NCBI GenBank assembly: GCA_020634415.1
Contig: JACKBT010000009.1
Coordinates: 89,227 to 153,226 of the forward strand
DNA length: 64,000 nucleotides
From: Ardenticatenaceae bacterium
Lineage (GTDB): Bacteria > Chloroflexota > Anaerolineae > Promineifilales > Promineifilaceae
Reading direction: 5' to 3'
The position numbers were made by a program, and so were the translations under genes. Shown piece by piece: positions 24,929 to 34,134 of this stretch. Numbering within the stretch: position 1 is the first letter of the stretch; every line of letters starts with the position of its first letter. The notes below the pieces were generated by a model that saw only the letters and a list, made by a program, of their open reading frames with translations, searched no databases and was not told the origin of the DNA.

Positions 24929-26590
24929 TTACATCACTTCAGGCGCACTCATGCCCATAAGGTCCAGCACACGGGCAAAGAGTGTTTGGGCAGCGCGATA
25001 GAAGCGCAGCCGCGCCAACTGTAAGTCATCGGGGACATCAGGATGGATGACGCGGCAAGTTTCATAGGTGGGATGGAAAACGCCCGCTAACTCATACGCA
25101 TAAAAAGCCATGTGATGCGGTTCATACGTCGTCGCCACCTTCTCCAACACCTCCGTCAACTCCATCGCCTTGCGGAGAAAACGCAATTCATTCTCATGCG
25201 TCAGCAAACTCACATCAGCATCCTTATCTGCATCCAGGTCGCGCCCCGCCTCCGCCCACTTGCGGAAAATACCCGCGCAGCGCACATGCGCATTTTGAAT
25301 ATAGTAAACCGGATTCTTATCCGAATGTTCCACCGCCAAATCCATATCAAAATCAATCTGGCTGTTACCAGAGCGGGAAATCATAAAATAGCGGATGGCA
25401 TCTGCGCCCACATCCTCAATCAGATCATCCAGTGCCACAAACGTACCCCGCCGCGTGCTCATCTTCACTTCCTGCCCATCGCGGATGAGGCGCACAATTT
25501 GGTGCAAAACAGTTTGCACAAAATCGGGGCTGTAGCCGAGGGCCTTCACACCCATGAGAACTTGGGGCGCGGTGGCATGGTGATCCGGGCCGAAGATGTC
25601 TACCACAATGTCGAAGCCGCGCTGCGCTTTGTGCCAGTGGTAGGCAATGTCCGGCATACGATAGGTCAATTCCCCATCTTTTTTAACCAGCACCCGATCT
25701 TTTTCATCACCAAACTCGGTAGATTTGAACCACTGAGCATCATCTTTTTGGTAGACATAGCCCCGCTGTTGCAAATCTTCCAGTGCTTCCCACACCCGCC
25801 CCGATTCATAGAGACTTTGCTCGTTATAGTAGACATCAAAGACGATATTGATGTTTTTGAGCGTCTCTTTTTGGGATTCGGCGATTCGTTTTTTGGCGTA
25901 ATCGCCGAAGAAGTCAGCCGACTCATTGAGCAGGGCATCACCATGCTGGTCTTTGAGTTCTTGGGCGATGTCTATGATGTAGTTACCCCGATAATGGTCA
26001 GGGCCTAAGTCCACAGCCTGACCAAACAACTGTTGGTAACGGATTTTGGTGGTTTCGCCCAGCATGGTAATCTGACGGCCGGCATCGTTGTAGTAGTATT
26101 CCAGGGTGACATCATAACCAGCGGCACGGAGGGCGCGGGCGAGGGTATCGCCCATCACACCACCCCGCGTCCGGCCAATGTGAATGGGGCCGGTGGGGTT
26201 GGCACTGACACACTCGACCTGCACCTTTTTGCCCTGCCCCAAGTTGAAGGAACCAAAACGGCCGTCTTCCTCAATTATCTCATTAGTCAAGTCAGTCACC
26301 CACTCTGTTTTCAGGCGAAAGTTAATAAAACCTGGGGGGACAACCGTCACTTCAGCCAGATAATCCGGCTTGACCAGATGTTGGGCAATGGCTTGGGCAA
26401 TTTTGAGCGGAGCCATACGCGCCAGACGGGCCATTTGCATGGCAGCGGGAGCCGCGTAATCGCCATGCGCGGCATCACGCGGCCGTTCGACGCGGATGTC
26501 GGGTATCTCGAATTCAGGTAAGTCACCAGCGGTTTGGGCATGGGCAACGGCCGTTTGCACCACCGCTTCTAATTCATGATGTAACTGCAT
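24929..26590 (-). CDS. argS: Arginyl-tRNA synthetase
   Basis: 553 residues from MQLHHELEAV (26590). Class I motifs: HIGH-like HIGRTRGG preceded by SANPTGP, and KMS(T)RRG as KMSKS equivalent. The N-terminal Add-1 domain and C-terminal DALR anticodon-binding domain (ends ARVLDLMGM) are both present. Charges tRNA-Arg. An alternative start 33 nt upstream (MPRPLFYG) is in frame. Probably co-transcribed with dcd. Confidence 0.95.
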   Translation of the reverse strand: MQLHHELEAVVQTAVAHAQTAGDLPEFEIPDIRVERPRDAAHGDYAAPAAMQMARLARMAPLKIAQAIAQHLVKPDYLAEVTVVPPGFINFRLKTEWVTDLTNEIIEEDGRFGSFNLGQGKKVQVECVSANPTGPIHIGRTRGGVMGDTLARALRAAGYDVTLEYYYNDAGRQITMLGETTKIRYQQLFGQAVDLGPDHYRGNYIIDIAQELKDQHGDALLNESADFFGDYAKKRIAESQKETLKNINIVFDVYYNEQSLYESGRVWEALEDLQQRGYVYQKDDAQWFKSTEFGDEKDRVLVKKDGELTYRMPDIAYHWHKAQRGFDIVVDIFGPDHHATAPQVLMGVKALGYSPDFVQTVLHQIVRLIRDGQEVKMSTRRGTFVALDDLIEDVGADAIRYFMISRSGNSQIDFDMDLAVEHSDKNPVYYIQNAHVRCAGIFRKWAEAGRDLDADKDADVSLLTHENELRFLRKAMELTEVLEKVATTYEPHHMAFYAYELAGVFHPTYETCRVIHPDVPDDLQLARLRFYRAAQTLFARVLDLMGMSAPEVM

Positions 26591-26623
26591 ATCTTTCAAT
26601 CCATAAAATAAAGGTCGGGGCAT

Positions 26624-26944
26624 TTTAACATGAGAACAGAAAACAGAAAACGGCCGTATAAGAAACGATCACCCCAAACACCCCTAACACAAGATTTATC
26701 GCAGAACCGAAAACACAGACAACTTTCTTAAAAACCTCCTCTATCGGACGGATTGGACGGTTTTTGGACAGTTTTCGGACGGCCCCCTCATAGAATAAAG
26801 CTTAATTATCCATACAGCAACCCACCTCTGGCAATTCTATTGCGGCGTTGACGCAGTGGTGCGTTACAAAAGATATGTGATGAAAAAATTAACCAATATT
26901 CCTTTGGGGTAACTGACTGCTTTGACCGCAAAGGATTGAATGCC
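26624..26944. other. 320-bp intergenic region with GGACGG repeats
   Basis: Divergent promoters are expected here. It holds a loose run of GGACGG/GGACAG units (26747-26786) and a CCTTTG...CAAAGG inverted repeat (26901-26934) that overlaps the ribosome site of the secreted repeat protein. A TTGACG at 26848 is a possible -35 box. Nothing else is recognised. Confidence 0.5.
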
Positions 26945-29644
26945 ATGAAAATACGCTTTTCTTTCTATTCGCTCTTCTTCATTCTTGTACTCGGCTTGCT
27001 TGTGGGGACAACTCACCCGCCAACGGCCGAAGCCACTACTACCCCAACACTCTCTCCCGCAGGCTTCTTAAATGCCGATGGCAGCCTAGATCTCGATGGT
27101 CAATTCAGCGGTAGTCTCGACTTGAGCGGGTATGATGTGCGGTTAGATTCACAGCGCGGGCCTGTTTTTACGGCCGTTCAGCCCAACCAACTAACCGGCT
27201 CCTGGGATTCTCTAGGTGGAGGCGGCAACGCCATTAATGAGGAAGTTTTTGCCATTCTGGTCAACGGCACAGACGTTTACGTGGGTGGCTTTTTTGAAAA
27301 CGTAGACAGCATCCCCGAAGCCGATCGGGTAGCCAAGTGGGATGGCAGCCATTGGTCAGCCCTGGGCGATAATGGGGCAGGCGAGGGAGCTTTGCATACC
27401 ACCTTCCCTTTTACTATAGTAACAGCTCTGGCGATAGATAGTAGTGGTAATCTATATGTGGGTGGCTCGTTCAGCTCCGTCAACAACTATGGCAACATTT
27501 TGGGAGCCGCCGACAACATTGCCAAATGGGATGGTAGCAATTGGATGTCTTTGGGCAGTAATGGGGCAGGTGATGGCTCGATCCAGGGCATCATTTATGC
27601 TCTGGCTGTCAATGGCTCCACTGTTTACGCTGGCGGCGGGTTTCATCAGGTCAACGACAATGGCACCGTGCTAACGGCCGCTAATTACATCGCCCAGTGG
27701 GATGGCAGCCATTGGTCAGCCTTAGGCGGCACGGACACCAATGGTAGTTCACTCAATCAAGTCGTAAGCTCTCTGGCTGTTTCTGGCAATGATTTATATG
27801 TCGGGGGGTCTTTTACGAATGTCCAAGATGGGGCTACGGTTCTCACCAAGGCTGATTACATTGCCAAGTGGGATGGTAGCCATTGGTCAGCCTTAGGAGG
27901 AAGCAGTGCCAACGATGGGGCACTTAATGCGTCAGTATATGGATTGGCGGCAGATGGGAACGGCAATATCTACGCAGCGGGGGCCTTTACCAATGTGCGG
28001 CAGGGGATATTTACGTTGACAACGGCCGATTACGTTGCCAAATGGAACGGCACAGGCTGGTCGGCGTTGGGCAATAATGGCGCAGGTGATGGCTCATTCT
28101 CGTTTCCAGTGAAACGTATTGCAGCGAACAGTACGGGCGAACTGTTTGTGTCCGGAGACTTGGGAGATATCAACAATCATGGGACTATTTTGGAAGCGGC
28201 TCGTTACATTGCCCACTGGGACGGCTCCGATTGGGCGAATTTGGGTAGTGATGGCGCAGGCAACAGCCCTGTTAAGGTCACAACAGGCATTGGGACCCTA
28301 GCCGTTCATGATGATCATCTTTATATAGGCGGTGGTTTTGCCTACGTCTACAACGATGTCACACTAGTCGGCAAAACCGCCAATTTTGCTCAATGGGATC
28401 ATACCAGTTGGTCAGCCGTCGGTGGCCGCAACAATGGTTCTTTATCAGGCTCTGTAGATGCCCTGCTCGTAGACGGCACTGACGTTTATGTGGGCGGGAG
28501 TTTTACCAACGTCACTGATGAGGATACGGTACTAACAGCCGCCGATTATATTGCTAAATGGGATGGACACCATTGGTCAGCGTTAGGTAGTAGTGTCGCT
28601 GGCAATGGTGCGTTAAACAGCTCAGTTTTTGCCCTGGCAAAACAGGGCAATGATTTATATGTCGGCGGGGCTTTCCTCGATGTCAATGATAATGGCACTA
28701 CCCTAACAGCGGCCGACTATATCGCCCGTTGGGATGGCAGCCACTGGTTTGCTCTGGGGGATAATGGCAACGGTGAAGGCTCATTGAATAATCATGTCGT
28801 GGCTTTAGCCGTCATCGGCAATACAGTTTACGCTGGGGGGGCATTTGCTGATGTCAACAATCATGGCGTACTGCTAACCACAGCCGATTACATTGCCCAG
28901 TGGGATGGAACAGATTGGTCTAGACTGGGACATAATGGGGCTGGCAACGGTTCATTGAATGGCACCGTTTGGTCTCTCGCCACCGCTGGCTCCACCCTTT
29001 ATGTCGGTGGCGCATTTACTAATGTCCAGGAAATTGGCAATGTTCTGACAGAAGCTGATTATGTAGCGCAATGGGACGGCAGCCATTGGTCAGCCCTGGG
29101 GGATAATGGCAATAGTGATGGCTCATTAAATTGCCCGACATCTGCGTTAACGTTCAGTGCCCCTTATCTCTATGTGGGCGGCTGTTTTACGGATGTCAAT
29201 AATCATGGCACGGTTTTGCCAACGGCCGATCGCCTAGCTCGTTGGGATGGCACCAATTGGTCTGCCTTAGGCAGCAATGGTAACAACGACGGGGTTATCC
29301 CTGATTTTGTAGAAACAATAGCAGTAGATGGAGAGAATATTTTTGTCGGTGGTTACTTTTCTTATATCAACAAAAATGGCGTGGATTTAGCCGAAGCCGC
29401 CCACCTTGCCCATTGGGATGGCACAGAGTGGTTTCCTTTAAGCGGCAATGGCGCAGGAGGTGGCTCATTGTCTTGTAATGTCTGGAGCCTAGCTGTAGAT
29501 GAGGCCCATAATCTATACACTGGCGGCTGTTTTAAGGATGTCAATGATAATGGCACGATCTTGCCCGAAGCTGATTCTTTAGCGGTTTATCGTTATGGCA
29601 GTACCTTACAAACAATTTATTTGCCTTTTATCACAAAGGATTAA
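26945..29644 (+). CDS. Secreted propeller-like protein with 13 WDG-type repeats
   Basis: 899 residues from ATG 26945 (AAAGGA upstream). Signal peptide about 1-30 (hydrophobic FFILVLGLLVG, cleavage near TAEA). The mature part is built of 13 repeats of about 60-65 residues with the consensus VYVGGxFTxVNDNGTxLTAADYIAKWDGSHWSALG. Such repeats resemble delta-60/Kelch-like b-propeller blades; 13 plus two half repeats could form two propellers. The C-terminus is TIYLPFITKD, a YLP-x-x-x-K ending often seen on exported Chloroflexota proteins. Probably cell-surface or extracellular adhesion or carbohydrate binding; no catalytic residues are evident. Confidence 0.8.
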   Translation: MKIRFSFYSLFFILVLGLLVGTTHPPTAEATTTPTLSPAGFLNADGSLDLDGQFSGSLDLSGYDVRLDSQRGPVFTAVQPNQLTGSWDSLGGGGNAINEEVFAILVNGTDVYVGGFFENVDSIPEADRVAKWDGSHWSALGDNGAGEGALHTTFPFTIVTALAIDSSGNLYVGGSFSSVNNYGNILGAADNIAKWDGSNWMSLGSNGAGDGSIQGIIYALAVNGSTVYAGGGFHQVNDNGTVLTAANYIAQWDGSHWSALGGTDTNGSSLNQVVSSLAVSGNDLYVGGSFTNVQDGATVLTKADYIAKWDGSHWSALGGSSANDGALNASVYGLAADGNGNIYAAGAFTNVRQGIFTLTTADYVAKWNGTGWSALGNNGAGDGSFSFPVKRIAANSTGELFVSGDLGDINNHGTILEAARYIAHWDGSDWANLGSDGAGNSPVKVTTGIGTLAVHDDHLYIGGGFAYVYNDVTLVGKTANFAQWDHTSWSAVGGRNNGSLSGSVDALLVDGTDVYVGGSFTNVTDEDTVLTAADYIAKWDGHHWSALGSSVAGNGALNSSVFALAKQGNDLYVGGAFLDVNDNGTTLTAADYIARWDGSHWFALGDNGNGEGSLNNHVVALAVIGNTVYAGGAFADVNNHGVLLTTADYIAQWDGTDWSRLGHNGAGNGSLNGTVWSLATAGSTLYVGGAFTNVQEIGNVLTEADYVAQWDGSHWSALGDNGNSDGSLNCPTSALTFSAPYLYVGGCFTDVNNHGTVLPTADRLARWDGTNWSALGSNGNNDGVIPDFVETIAVDGENIFVGGYFSYINKNGVDLAEAAHLAHWDGTEWFPLSGNGAGGGSLSCNVWSLAVDEAHNLYTGGCFKDVNDNGTILPEADSLAVYRYGSTLQTIYLPFITKD

Positions 29645-29709
29645 GCGTGGTGCATGGTGCGTTTTCTTATCACGCACCACACACCACGAAATCAAAAGGA
29701 TTCTTACCC

Positions 29710-30225
29710 ATGAATGACGAACGCTTGATGAATTACTTCGATTTTACGAGCGGCGATTTGCGGGCGAATCAGAATGGGGAGTTGAGTGCGCGGCAAACGG
29801 CCGTTCTCCGGGCCGAAAGCAAATCCATCAACCGTACTATGAAAGGATTGGGCATCATCCTCATAGGCGGGTCACGGCTTTTCCTTCTCTTCTTTTGGTA
29901 TTTAGGTCTTTTCAGCCACAGCTATTCCCTGTGTGGCTCAATTGGTTGCCTGGTTCCCATTTTAATGGGCGGCTTCTTCCTTCGGACTGGCTTGCGACGC
30001 ACGGGACTAACCCTGAACAAAGCTACAGGCATCGTCAACATCGTCTTGCAAGAAAGTTATGATTCCGAGCGTGGCAGCGAAACCTACCACGTGCTCCATG
30101 TAGGTGAGGCCGAGTTTCGGGTTGGCTCAGAAGTAGCCAGCTTGCTCAGGCAAGGTGAGCAGATCACTATTTATTACATTGACGAGTGGGACAGAATCAT
30201 CTCTTTAGAGCGCGTAAGTATGTAG
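29710..30225 (+). CDS. Hypothetical membrane protein, 171 residues
   Basis: From ATG 29710 (MNDERLMNYFDF). A hydrophilic N-terminus of about 50 residues, two membrane segments (about 58-76 and 83-105), then a soluble tail with EAEFRVGSEVASLLRQGEQITIYY. It follows the secreted repeat protein after 65 bp and may be expressed with it. Not recognised. Confidence 0.68.
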   Translation: MNDERLMNYFDFTSGDLRANQNGELSARQTAVLRAESKSINRTMKGLGIILIGGSRLFLLFFWYLGLFSHSYSLCGSIGCLVPILMGGFFLRTGLRRTGLTLNKATGIVNIVLQESYDSERGSETYHVLHVGEAEFRVGSEVASLLRQGEQITIYYIDEWDRIISLERVSM

Positions 30226-30244
30226 CTCTTGTCCAACCACTTGG

Positions 30245-31195
30245 TTAGCCGCCCTGCAAAATTTGGACGAGAACGGCCGTATCCACATTCCCCCCCGACA
30301 CCACACACACAATCTTGCCCGAACCCGCCTTGCCACTCAGCGCGGCGGCCACAGGCAGTGCCCCCGCCCCCTCCGCCACCACACGGTTACGCTCCACCAC
30401 ATGGCGGATAGCGGCTTTCACCTCCTCCAATGTGACCACAATCGAACCCGCCAGCGTCTCCTGCACCAGCGGCCACATCTCCGGCAGCACACTGTTGCCA
30501 CCCGCGCCATCTACAAAACTGGGCGTGTATGTCACCTGCTGCACGTCACCAGCGGCCAAAGAGGCCGCCACCGGTTGGGCCGTTTCCGGCTCGGCGGCGT
30601 AGATTTTGGCTTGAGGGCGTAGGGCGTGAACGGCCGTTCCCACCCCACAACTCAACCCACCACCACCAAACGCCGTAATCACCACATCCACATCCGGCAA
30701 ATCCTCCACAATCTCCAGCCCAATCGTGCCATTCCCCGCTACCACTTGGGGATCGCTGACGGGGTGAATGAACAGCCCATCCAGCCCATCATACCGATGA
30801 TTCACAATCACCTGCCACCACTCGTTCCAGGGCACTTTGATAATCTCACCGCCCAGCCGTGCAATGGCTGCCAGCTTCGTCTGCGGCGCATGGTCGGGTA
30901 CAACCACGCTGAAAGGCACACCCAAGCGCCGCGCCCACCAGCCCACGCCCTGGGCCATATTACCCGCGCTGGCCGTGTACACCCCCTGCGCCAACTGCTC
31001 CGGGCTGGCCTGGGCGATGGCATTGCCCGCCCCGCGAATCTTAAAGCAGCCAATCGGCTGCAAATTTTCCAGCTTCAAATAGATTTCGGCCTCACTGTCC
31101 ACGTTCAAACGGATCAGCGGGGTACGCACGGCCGTTCCCCACAGCCGCTCCTGTGCTGCCCGAATTTCCTCAAGTGTTGGTGCATCAATTCTCAT
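30245..31195 (-). CDS. Threonine/serine dehydratase-like PLP enzyme (EutB-like)
   Basis: About 316 residues. Fold-type II PLP signatures: FKIRGAGNA with the Schiff-base Lys, GGGGLSCG phosphate-binding loop and SGGNVD near the C-terminus. Members deaminate L-threonine or serine, or act on hydroxyectoine-derived diaminobutyrates. No regulatory ACT domain, so it is a catabolic type. Start is uncertain: 31195, 31198 and 31225 are all in frame. It directly follows an ornithine cyclodeaminase gene, the same pair as EutC-EutB in ectoine breakdown, but other ectoine genes are absent. Confidence 0.85.
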   Translation of the reverse strand: MRIDAPTLEEIRAAQERLWGTAVRTPLIRLNVDSEAEIYLKLENLQPIGCFKIRGAGNAIAQASPEQLAQGVYTASAGNMAQGVGWWARRLGVPFSVVVPDHAPQTKLAAIARLGGEIIKVPWNEWWQVIVNHRYDGLDGLFIHPVSDPQVVAGNGTIGLEIVEDLPDVDVVITAFGGGGLSCGVGTAVHALRPQAKIYAAEPETAQPVAASLAAGDVQQVTYTPSFVDGAGGNSVLPEMWPLVQETLAGSIVVTLEEVKAAIRHVVERNRVVAEGAGALPVAAALSGKAGSGKIVCVVSGGNVDTAVLVQILQGG

Positions 31196-31214
31196 CATTC
31201 CTAATTCATCCTTC

Positions 31215-32222
31215 CTAATTTTCATGCCGCTCCCCACCTAATTCCACCCACGTCCCCTTACCCATCACCACCGCCTTTTTGTAGATGTGGTAGGCCGAAG
31301 CCACATCCTCCACCGCCAGCCCCAGCGATTTGAACAGCGTCATCTCCTCATCATTTTGCCGCCCGGCCACTTTGCCCAGCAAAATCTCGCCAATCTCGCC
31401 CACAATGTGGCTGTCATCCACCGCCCCTTCTTTCTTGGGGAAGAGGAAGTCGCCGGCTTCATTGACGGTAGATTCGCGGCGGTCTACGTAGAGGCGGGAT
31501 TGGACGACAACGGCCGTCTCCAATTCCCGCGCAAAAGCCACACTCGACCCCACCGCATTAATATGCACCCCCGATGATAACCATTCCGCCTGTAAGATGG
31601 GTTCAGGCGCGGCCGTTGTCGTGCAAACAATATCCGCTCCACGCACAGCCTCCGCCACCGAATCGCTCACCTCAATCGTGAGGCCATGCTTTTGGGATTG
31701 CGTTTGGGCAAAATGGCGGGCATGTTCCCCGTTACGGCTCCACACCCGCACCCGCTGGATGCCGCGCACGGCCAACATGGCCGCCAGATGGCTCTTGGCC
31801 TGCACCCCCGAACCCAAAATTGCCAGATCGTGGGCATCGTCTCGCGCCAGCAGCCGGGTAGCCACACCGCTGACAGCAGCAGTACGGGTAGCCGTGATTT
31901 GGCTGGCATCCATCAGGGAGAGGAGACGGCCGTTTTTCGTCTCAAACAGCAGCACCGTCCCCTGGTGCGAATCATACTCGGTGCCATGATTACCCGGAAA
32001 CACACTCACTACCTTCACCCCCATCGCCTGCATCTCGCCGCCAATATAACCGGGCATCATGCCCAACGCGCCAACTCGCTCTGGCAGCCACATGACGGGG
32101 CGCAAAGGCACAATGGCTTCACCCCGTGCCAGCGTCGCCAGGGCTTTGGCCATCGTCTCAATACATTCGTTCATCGGCAGCAGTTCAGCCACCTCGCTTT
32201 GGTTGATGATTAATACTTTCAT
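31215..32222 (-). CDS. Ornithine cyclodeaminase/mu-crystallin family protein (EutC-like)
   Basis: 335 residues with the family Rossmann core (AILGSGVQAKSHLAAMLAVR), the substrate Arg/Lys region (RPVMW, GALGMMPGYIGG) and a C-terminal VEDVASAYHIYKKA. Members include ornithine cyclodeaminase, ketimine reductase, alanine dehydrogenase and EutC. It uses NAD(P). Its position 19 bp before the dehydratase gene implies one operon and linked substrates, probably a,b-elimination followed by imine chemistry. Confidence 0.88.
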   Translation of the reverse strand: MKVLIINQSEVAELLPMNECIETMAKALATLARGEAIVPLRPVMWLPERVGALGMMPGYIGGEMQAMGVKVVSVFPGNHGTEYDSHQGTVLLFETKNGRLLSLMDASQITATRTAAVSGVATRLLARDDAHDLAILGSGVQAKSHLAAMLAVRGIQRVRVWSRNGEHARHFAQTQSQKHGLTIEVSDSVAEAVRGADIVCTTTAAPEPILQAEWLSSGVHINAVGSSVAFARELETAVVVQSRLYVDRRESTVNEAGDFLFPKKEGAVDDSHIVGEIGEILLGKVAGRQNDEEMTLFKSLGLAVEDVASAYHIYKKAVVMGKGTWVELGGERHEN

Positions 32223-32345
32223 GGGATCACCTCTCTTTGTAGAAGGGGAGCAGAGGAGCGGGGGAGATCGCCCTTCACCCTTCGCCCATTGCTCTTATTG
32301 TCGCACACATTGTCCGAACCGCCAGCCCTGCTTTATACTACCACC

Positions 32346-32825
32346 ATGTCTGACACTTTCATTTGCCCCCACTGTGGCGCGGACGTGCCGCTGGATGCTG
32401 TTGTTTGCCCCGAATGCGGCTCGGATGACGAGACGGGCTGGTCGGAGGAGACAGCGTATGACGGGCTGGGTTTGTATGACGATGAGCCAGTGCCGCAGGG
32501 ATATTCGCCGCAAGTGAAGTGGGTGGTAACGGCCGTTATCCTCCTCACCCTCTCCGCCTTCATCGCCGCCACCTTTCGCTGGGGCATCTACCTCATCCCG
32601 CTGGTTCTGTTAGGTGTGGCCTACGCCTACTACCACGCCAACATCCGCCCCCACACCGCCAGCCACCGCGAAAAGCAGCTTTACGATGATCTCCTGCTCA
32701 AAGCCCGCGGCGACAGAGCTTTGGTCGAGCGCTGGATCGGCTACGAATGGCAGCGCACCCCCCACGCCAACCGCCTGGAATTGCTGGAAGATGCTCTACA
32801 ACGCTGGTATCGAGACAATCGGTAA
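32346..32825 (+). CDS. Zinc-ribbon protein with membrane segments, 159 residues
   Basis: From ATG 32346. N-terminal double CxxC ribbon (CPHC, CPEC) then an acidic linker, two membrane helices (about 60-80 and 84-100) and a charged C-terminal helix region. Ribbon-plus-membrane architecture resembles the 6531-9048 proteins but the sequence is not closely similar. Function unknown. Confidence 0.7.
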   Translation: MSDTFICPHCGADVPLDAVVCPECGSDDETGWSEETAYDGLGLYDDEPVPQGYSPQVKWVVTAVILLTLSAFIAATFRWGIYLIPLVLLGVAYAYYHANIRPHTASHREKQLYDDLLLKARGDRALVERWIGYEWQRTPHANRLELLEDALQRWYRDNR

Positions 32826-32862
32826 ATGGGTGTATTGGTCTATTGGTGTAATGAGGTGAACT

Positions 32863-33393
32863 TTGTCTTTTTCAGAAGCAGATTGCCATTTCATGCAAAT
32901 TGCGTTGGCCCAAGCCGAAGAAGCTTTGAACCAGGGAGATTTTCCCGTTGGTGCAGTGTTGATGATTGAGGGGCAGTTGGCAGCGCAGGAGCGCAATCAT
33001 ATTTTTAGCCAGCAGCGTTCTGCGGCTCATGCGGAAACCACTTTGCTTGTCGAGCATTCGGCTGTGGTTCGCGCCGCTTACAAAGCGGGCAAGGAAGTGG
33101 TGTTGTACAGCACATTGGAGCCTTGTTTAATGTGTTTGGGCATGACGCTGGTTCATCACATCCCCAAAATCGTAGTCGCTTGCCCTGACCCAATGGGCGG
33201 GGCAACCCGCTTAGACCCACAAACGTTGGGCGGCTGGTATGTGAACAGTTGGCCGCACATTGAGATGGGATTGTATCGGGAGGCATCGTGGGCTTTGTTG
33301 ATGCAGTTTTTGCGGAAGGCAGACGGCCGTTGGCAGCCCATGCTTCATCTCTTTGAAAAAATGTACACACAGTGGCAGGATAATCCCCTATGA
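32863..33393 (+). CDS. Nucleoside deaminase (TadA/guanine deaminase-like)
   Basis: 176 residues from TTG 32863, with GAGG 7 nt upstream. Zinc-deaminase motifs HAE (His ligand and catalytic Glu, about residue 56) and PCLMC (two Cys ligands, about 86-90) are intact. The N-terminus and FPVGAVLM loop are TadA-like, but a C-terminal extension of about 40 residues and the divergent loop after PCLMC argue for a free-nucleoside or base deaminase rather than the tRNA enzyme. Its TGA overlaps the next ATG. Confidence 0.82.
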   Translation: MSFSEADCHFMQIALAQAEEALNQGDFPVGAVLMIEGQLAAQERNHIFSQQRSAAHAETTLLVEHSAVVRAAYKAGKEVVLYSTLEPCLMCLGMTLVHHIPKIVVACPDPMGGATRLDPQTLGGWYVNSWPHIEMGLYREASWALLMQFLRKADGRWQPMLHLFEKMYTQWQDNPL

Positions 33394-33755
33394 CCCAAAC
33401 ACTCATCTCCATTTTTGTCATTTTTCTACAATTTTTGGCCGGGCAATATCTTGGTTTTGGCGTGGCCTTAGCCTGGGGCGTGGGGGGCGGTTGGGAGCTG
33501 CTGGTTATCCCGCTGGGCAACACAGTAGGCGTGTTTGGCGTGGGTGCGGTGGCCCTGTGGCTGCGCGGCGAGCGTTGGCGGCGGTTGTATATGATTCGGC
33601 TGGGGGGAACGGCCGTTGGCAGTGCCCTCGGTGCGCTCCTCATTCGCATCACCCCCGGCACGGGCTACAACCAGGTACTTTATCCCCTAGTCGGGGCCTT
33701 GTTGGGATTTTATCTCATCCTGCCGCTGCTGCATCGTTTGTATGATAGACAATAA
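33390..33755 (+). CDS. Small integral membrane protein, 121 residues
   Basis: Coupled to the deaminase gene by an ATGA overlap. Three or four hydrophobic segments with Gly-rich packing (about 5-28, 32-52, 68-85, 95-115). No recognised family. Position suggests co-expression with the deaminase and the tautomerase-like gene. Confidence 0.68.
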   Translation: MTQTLISIFVIFLQFLAGQYLGFGVALAWGVGGGWELLVIPLGNTVGVFGVGAVALWLRGERWRRLYMIRLGGTAVGSALGALLIRITPGTGYNQVLYPLVGALLGFYLILPLLHRLYDRQ

Positions 33756-33765
33756 CCCCAAACCT

Positions 33766-34134
33766 ATGCCCATTCTAACCGTCGAAATTGTACTTTTGCC
33801 TACGGAGAAAATTAGCGAAGATTTTGCCAAGCAACTGGCGCAACGAGCAGGCAAAATATTGGCCTCTCGTGCTGGTGGTACGTGGGTGAAAGTATATCCC
33901 TTACCAGCAGTATATTACGCGGAAAATGGAGATGTGGAAACGGCCGTTTACCCCATCTTCGTCTCCATTCTCACGGCATCCTTGCCCAATAAGGTAACGA
34001 TGGCTAGACAGGTGGGTGAGTTGACAACGGCCGTTGCCCAACTGAGTAGTCGTCCACCTGAGAATGTCCATATTATCTACTTGCCAGAGGGCAACGGCCT
34101 TGTGGCCTTTGGTGGCACTATCGTTGGTCGTTAA
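33766..34134 (+). CDS. Tautomerase-like protein
   Basis: 122 residues from ATG 33766, which puts Pro directly after Met (MPILTVEIVL), as required for the catalytic Pro-1 of the tautomerase superfamily. A second bab-like half (PIFVSILTASLPNK) and a C-terminal NVHIIYLPEGNGLVAFGG are consistent with that fold. Start 33742 would extend 14 nt into the previous gene and mask the Pro. Assignment is from motif and length only. Overlaps the end of the convergent plsC-like gene by 4 nt. Confidence 0.55.
   Translation: MPILTVEIVLLPTEKISEDFAKQLAQRAGKILASRAGGTWVKVYPLPAVYYAENGDVETAVYPIFVSILTASLPNKVTMARQVGELTTAVAQLSSRPPENVHIIYLPEGNGLVAFGGTIVGR

Noticed and set aside
26741..26786. GGACGG direct repeats upstream of argS
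   Set aside because: Too irregular for a tandem repeat or operator claim; recorded only as spacer content.
26901..26944. Possible c-di-GMP riboswitch (GACCGCAAAGG) before the propeller gene
   Set aside because: Only one short motif resembles GEMM; the second half of the aptamer is missing.
27241..29600. Regular DNA repeats resembling a CRISPR or satellite array
   Set aside because: The repeats are coding repeats of about 190 bp in one long frame, diverged at third codon positions; no spacers of constant length.
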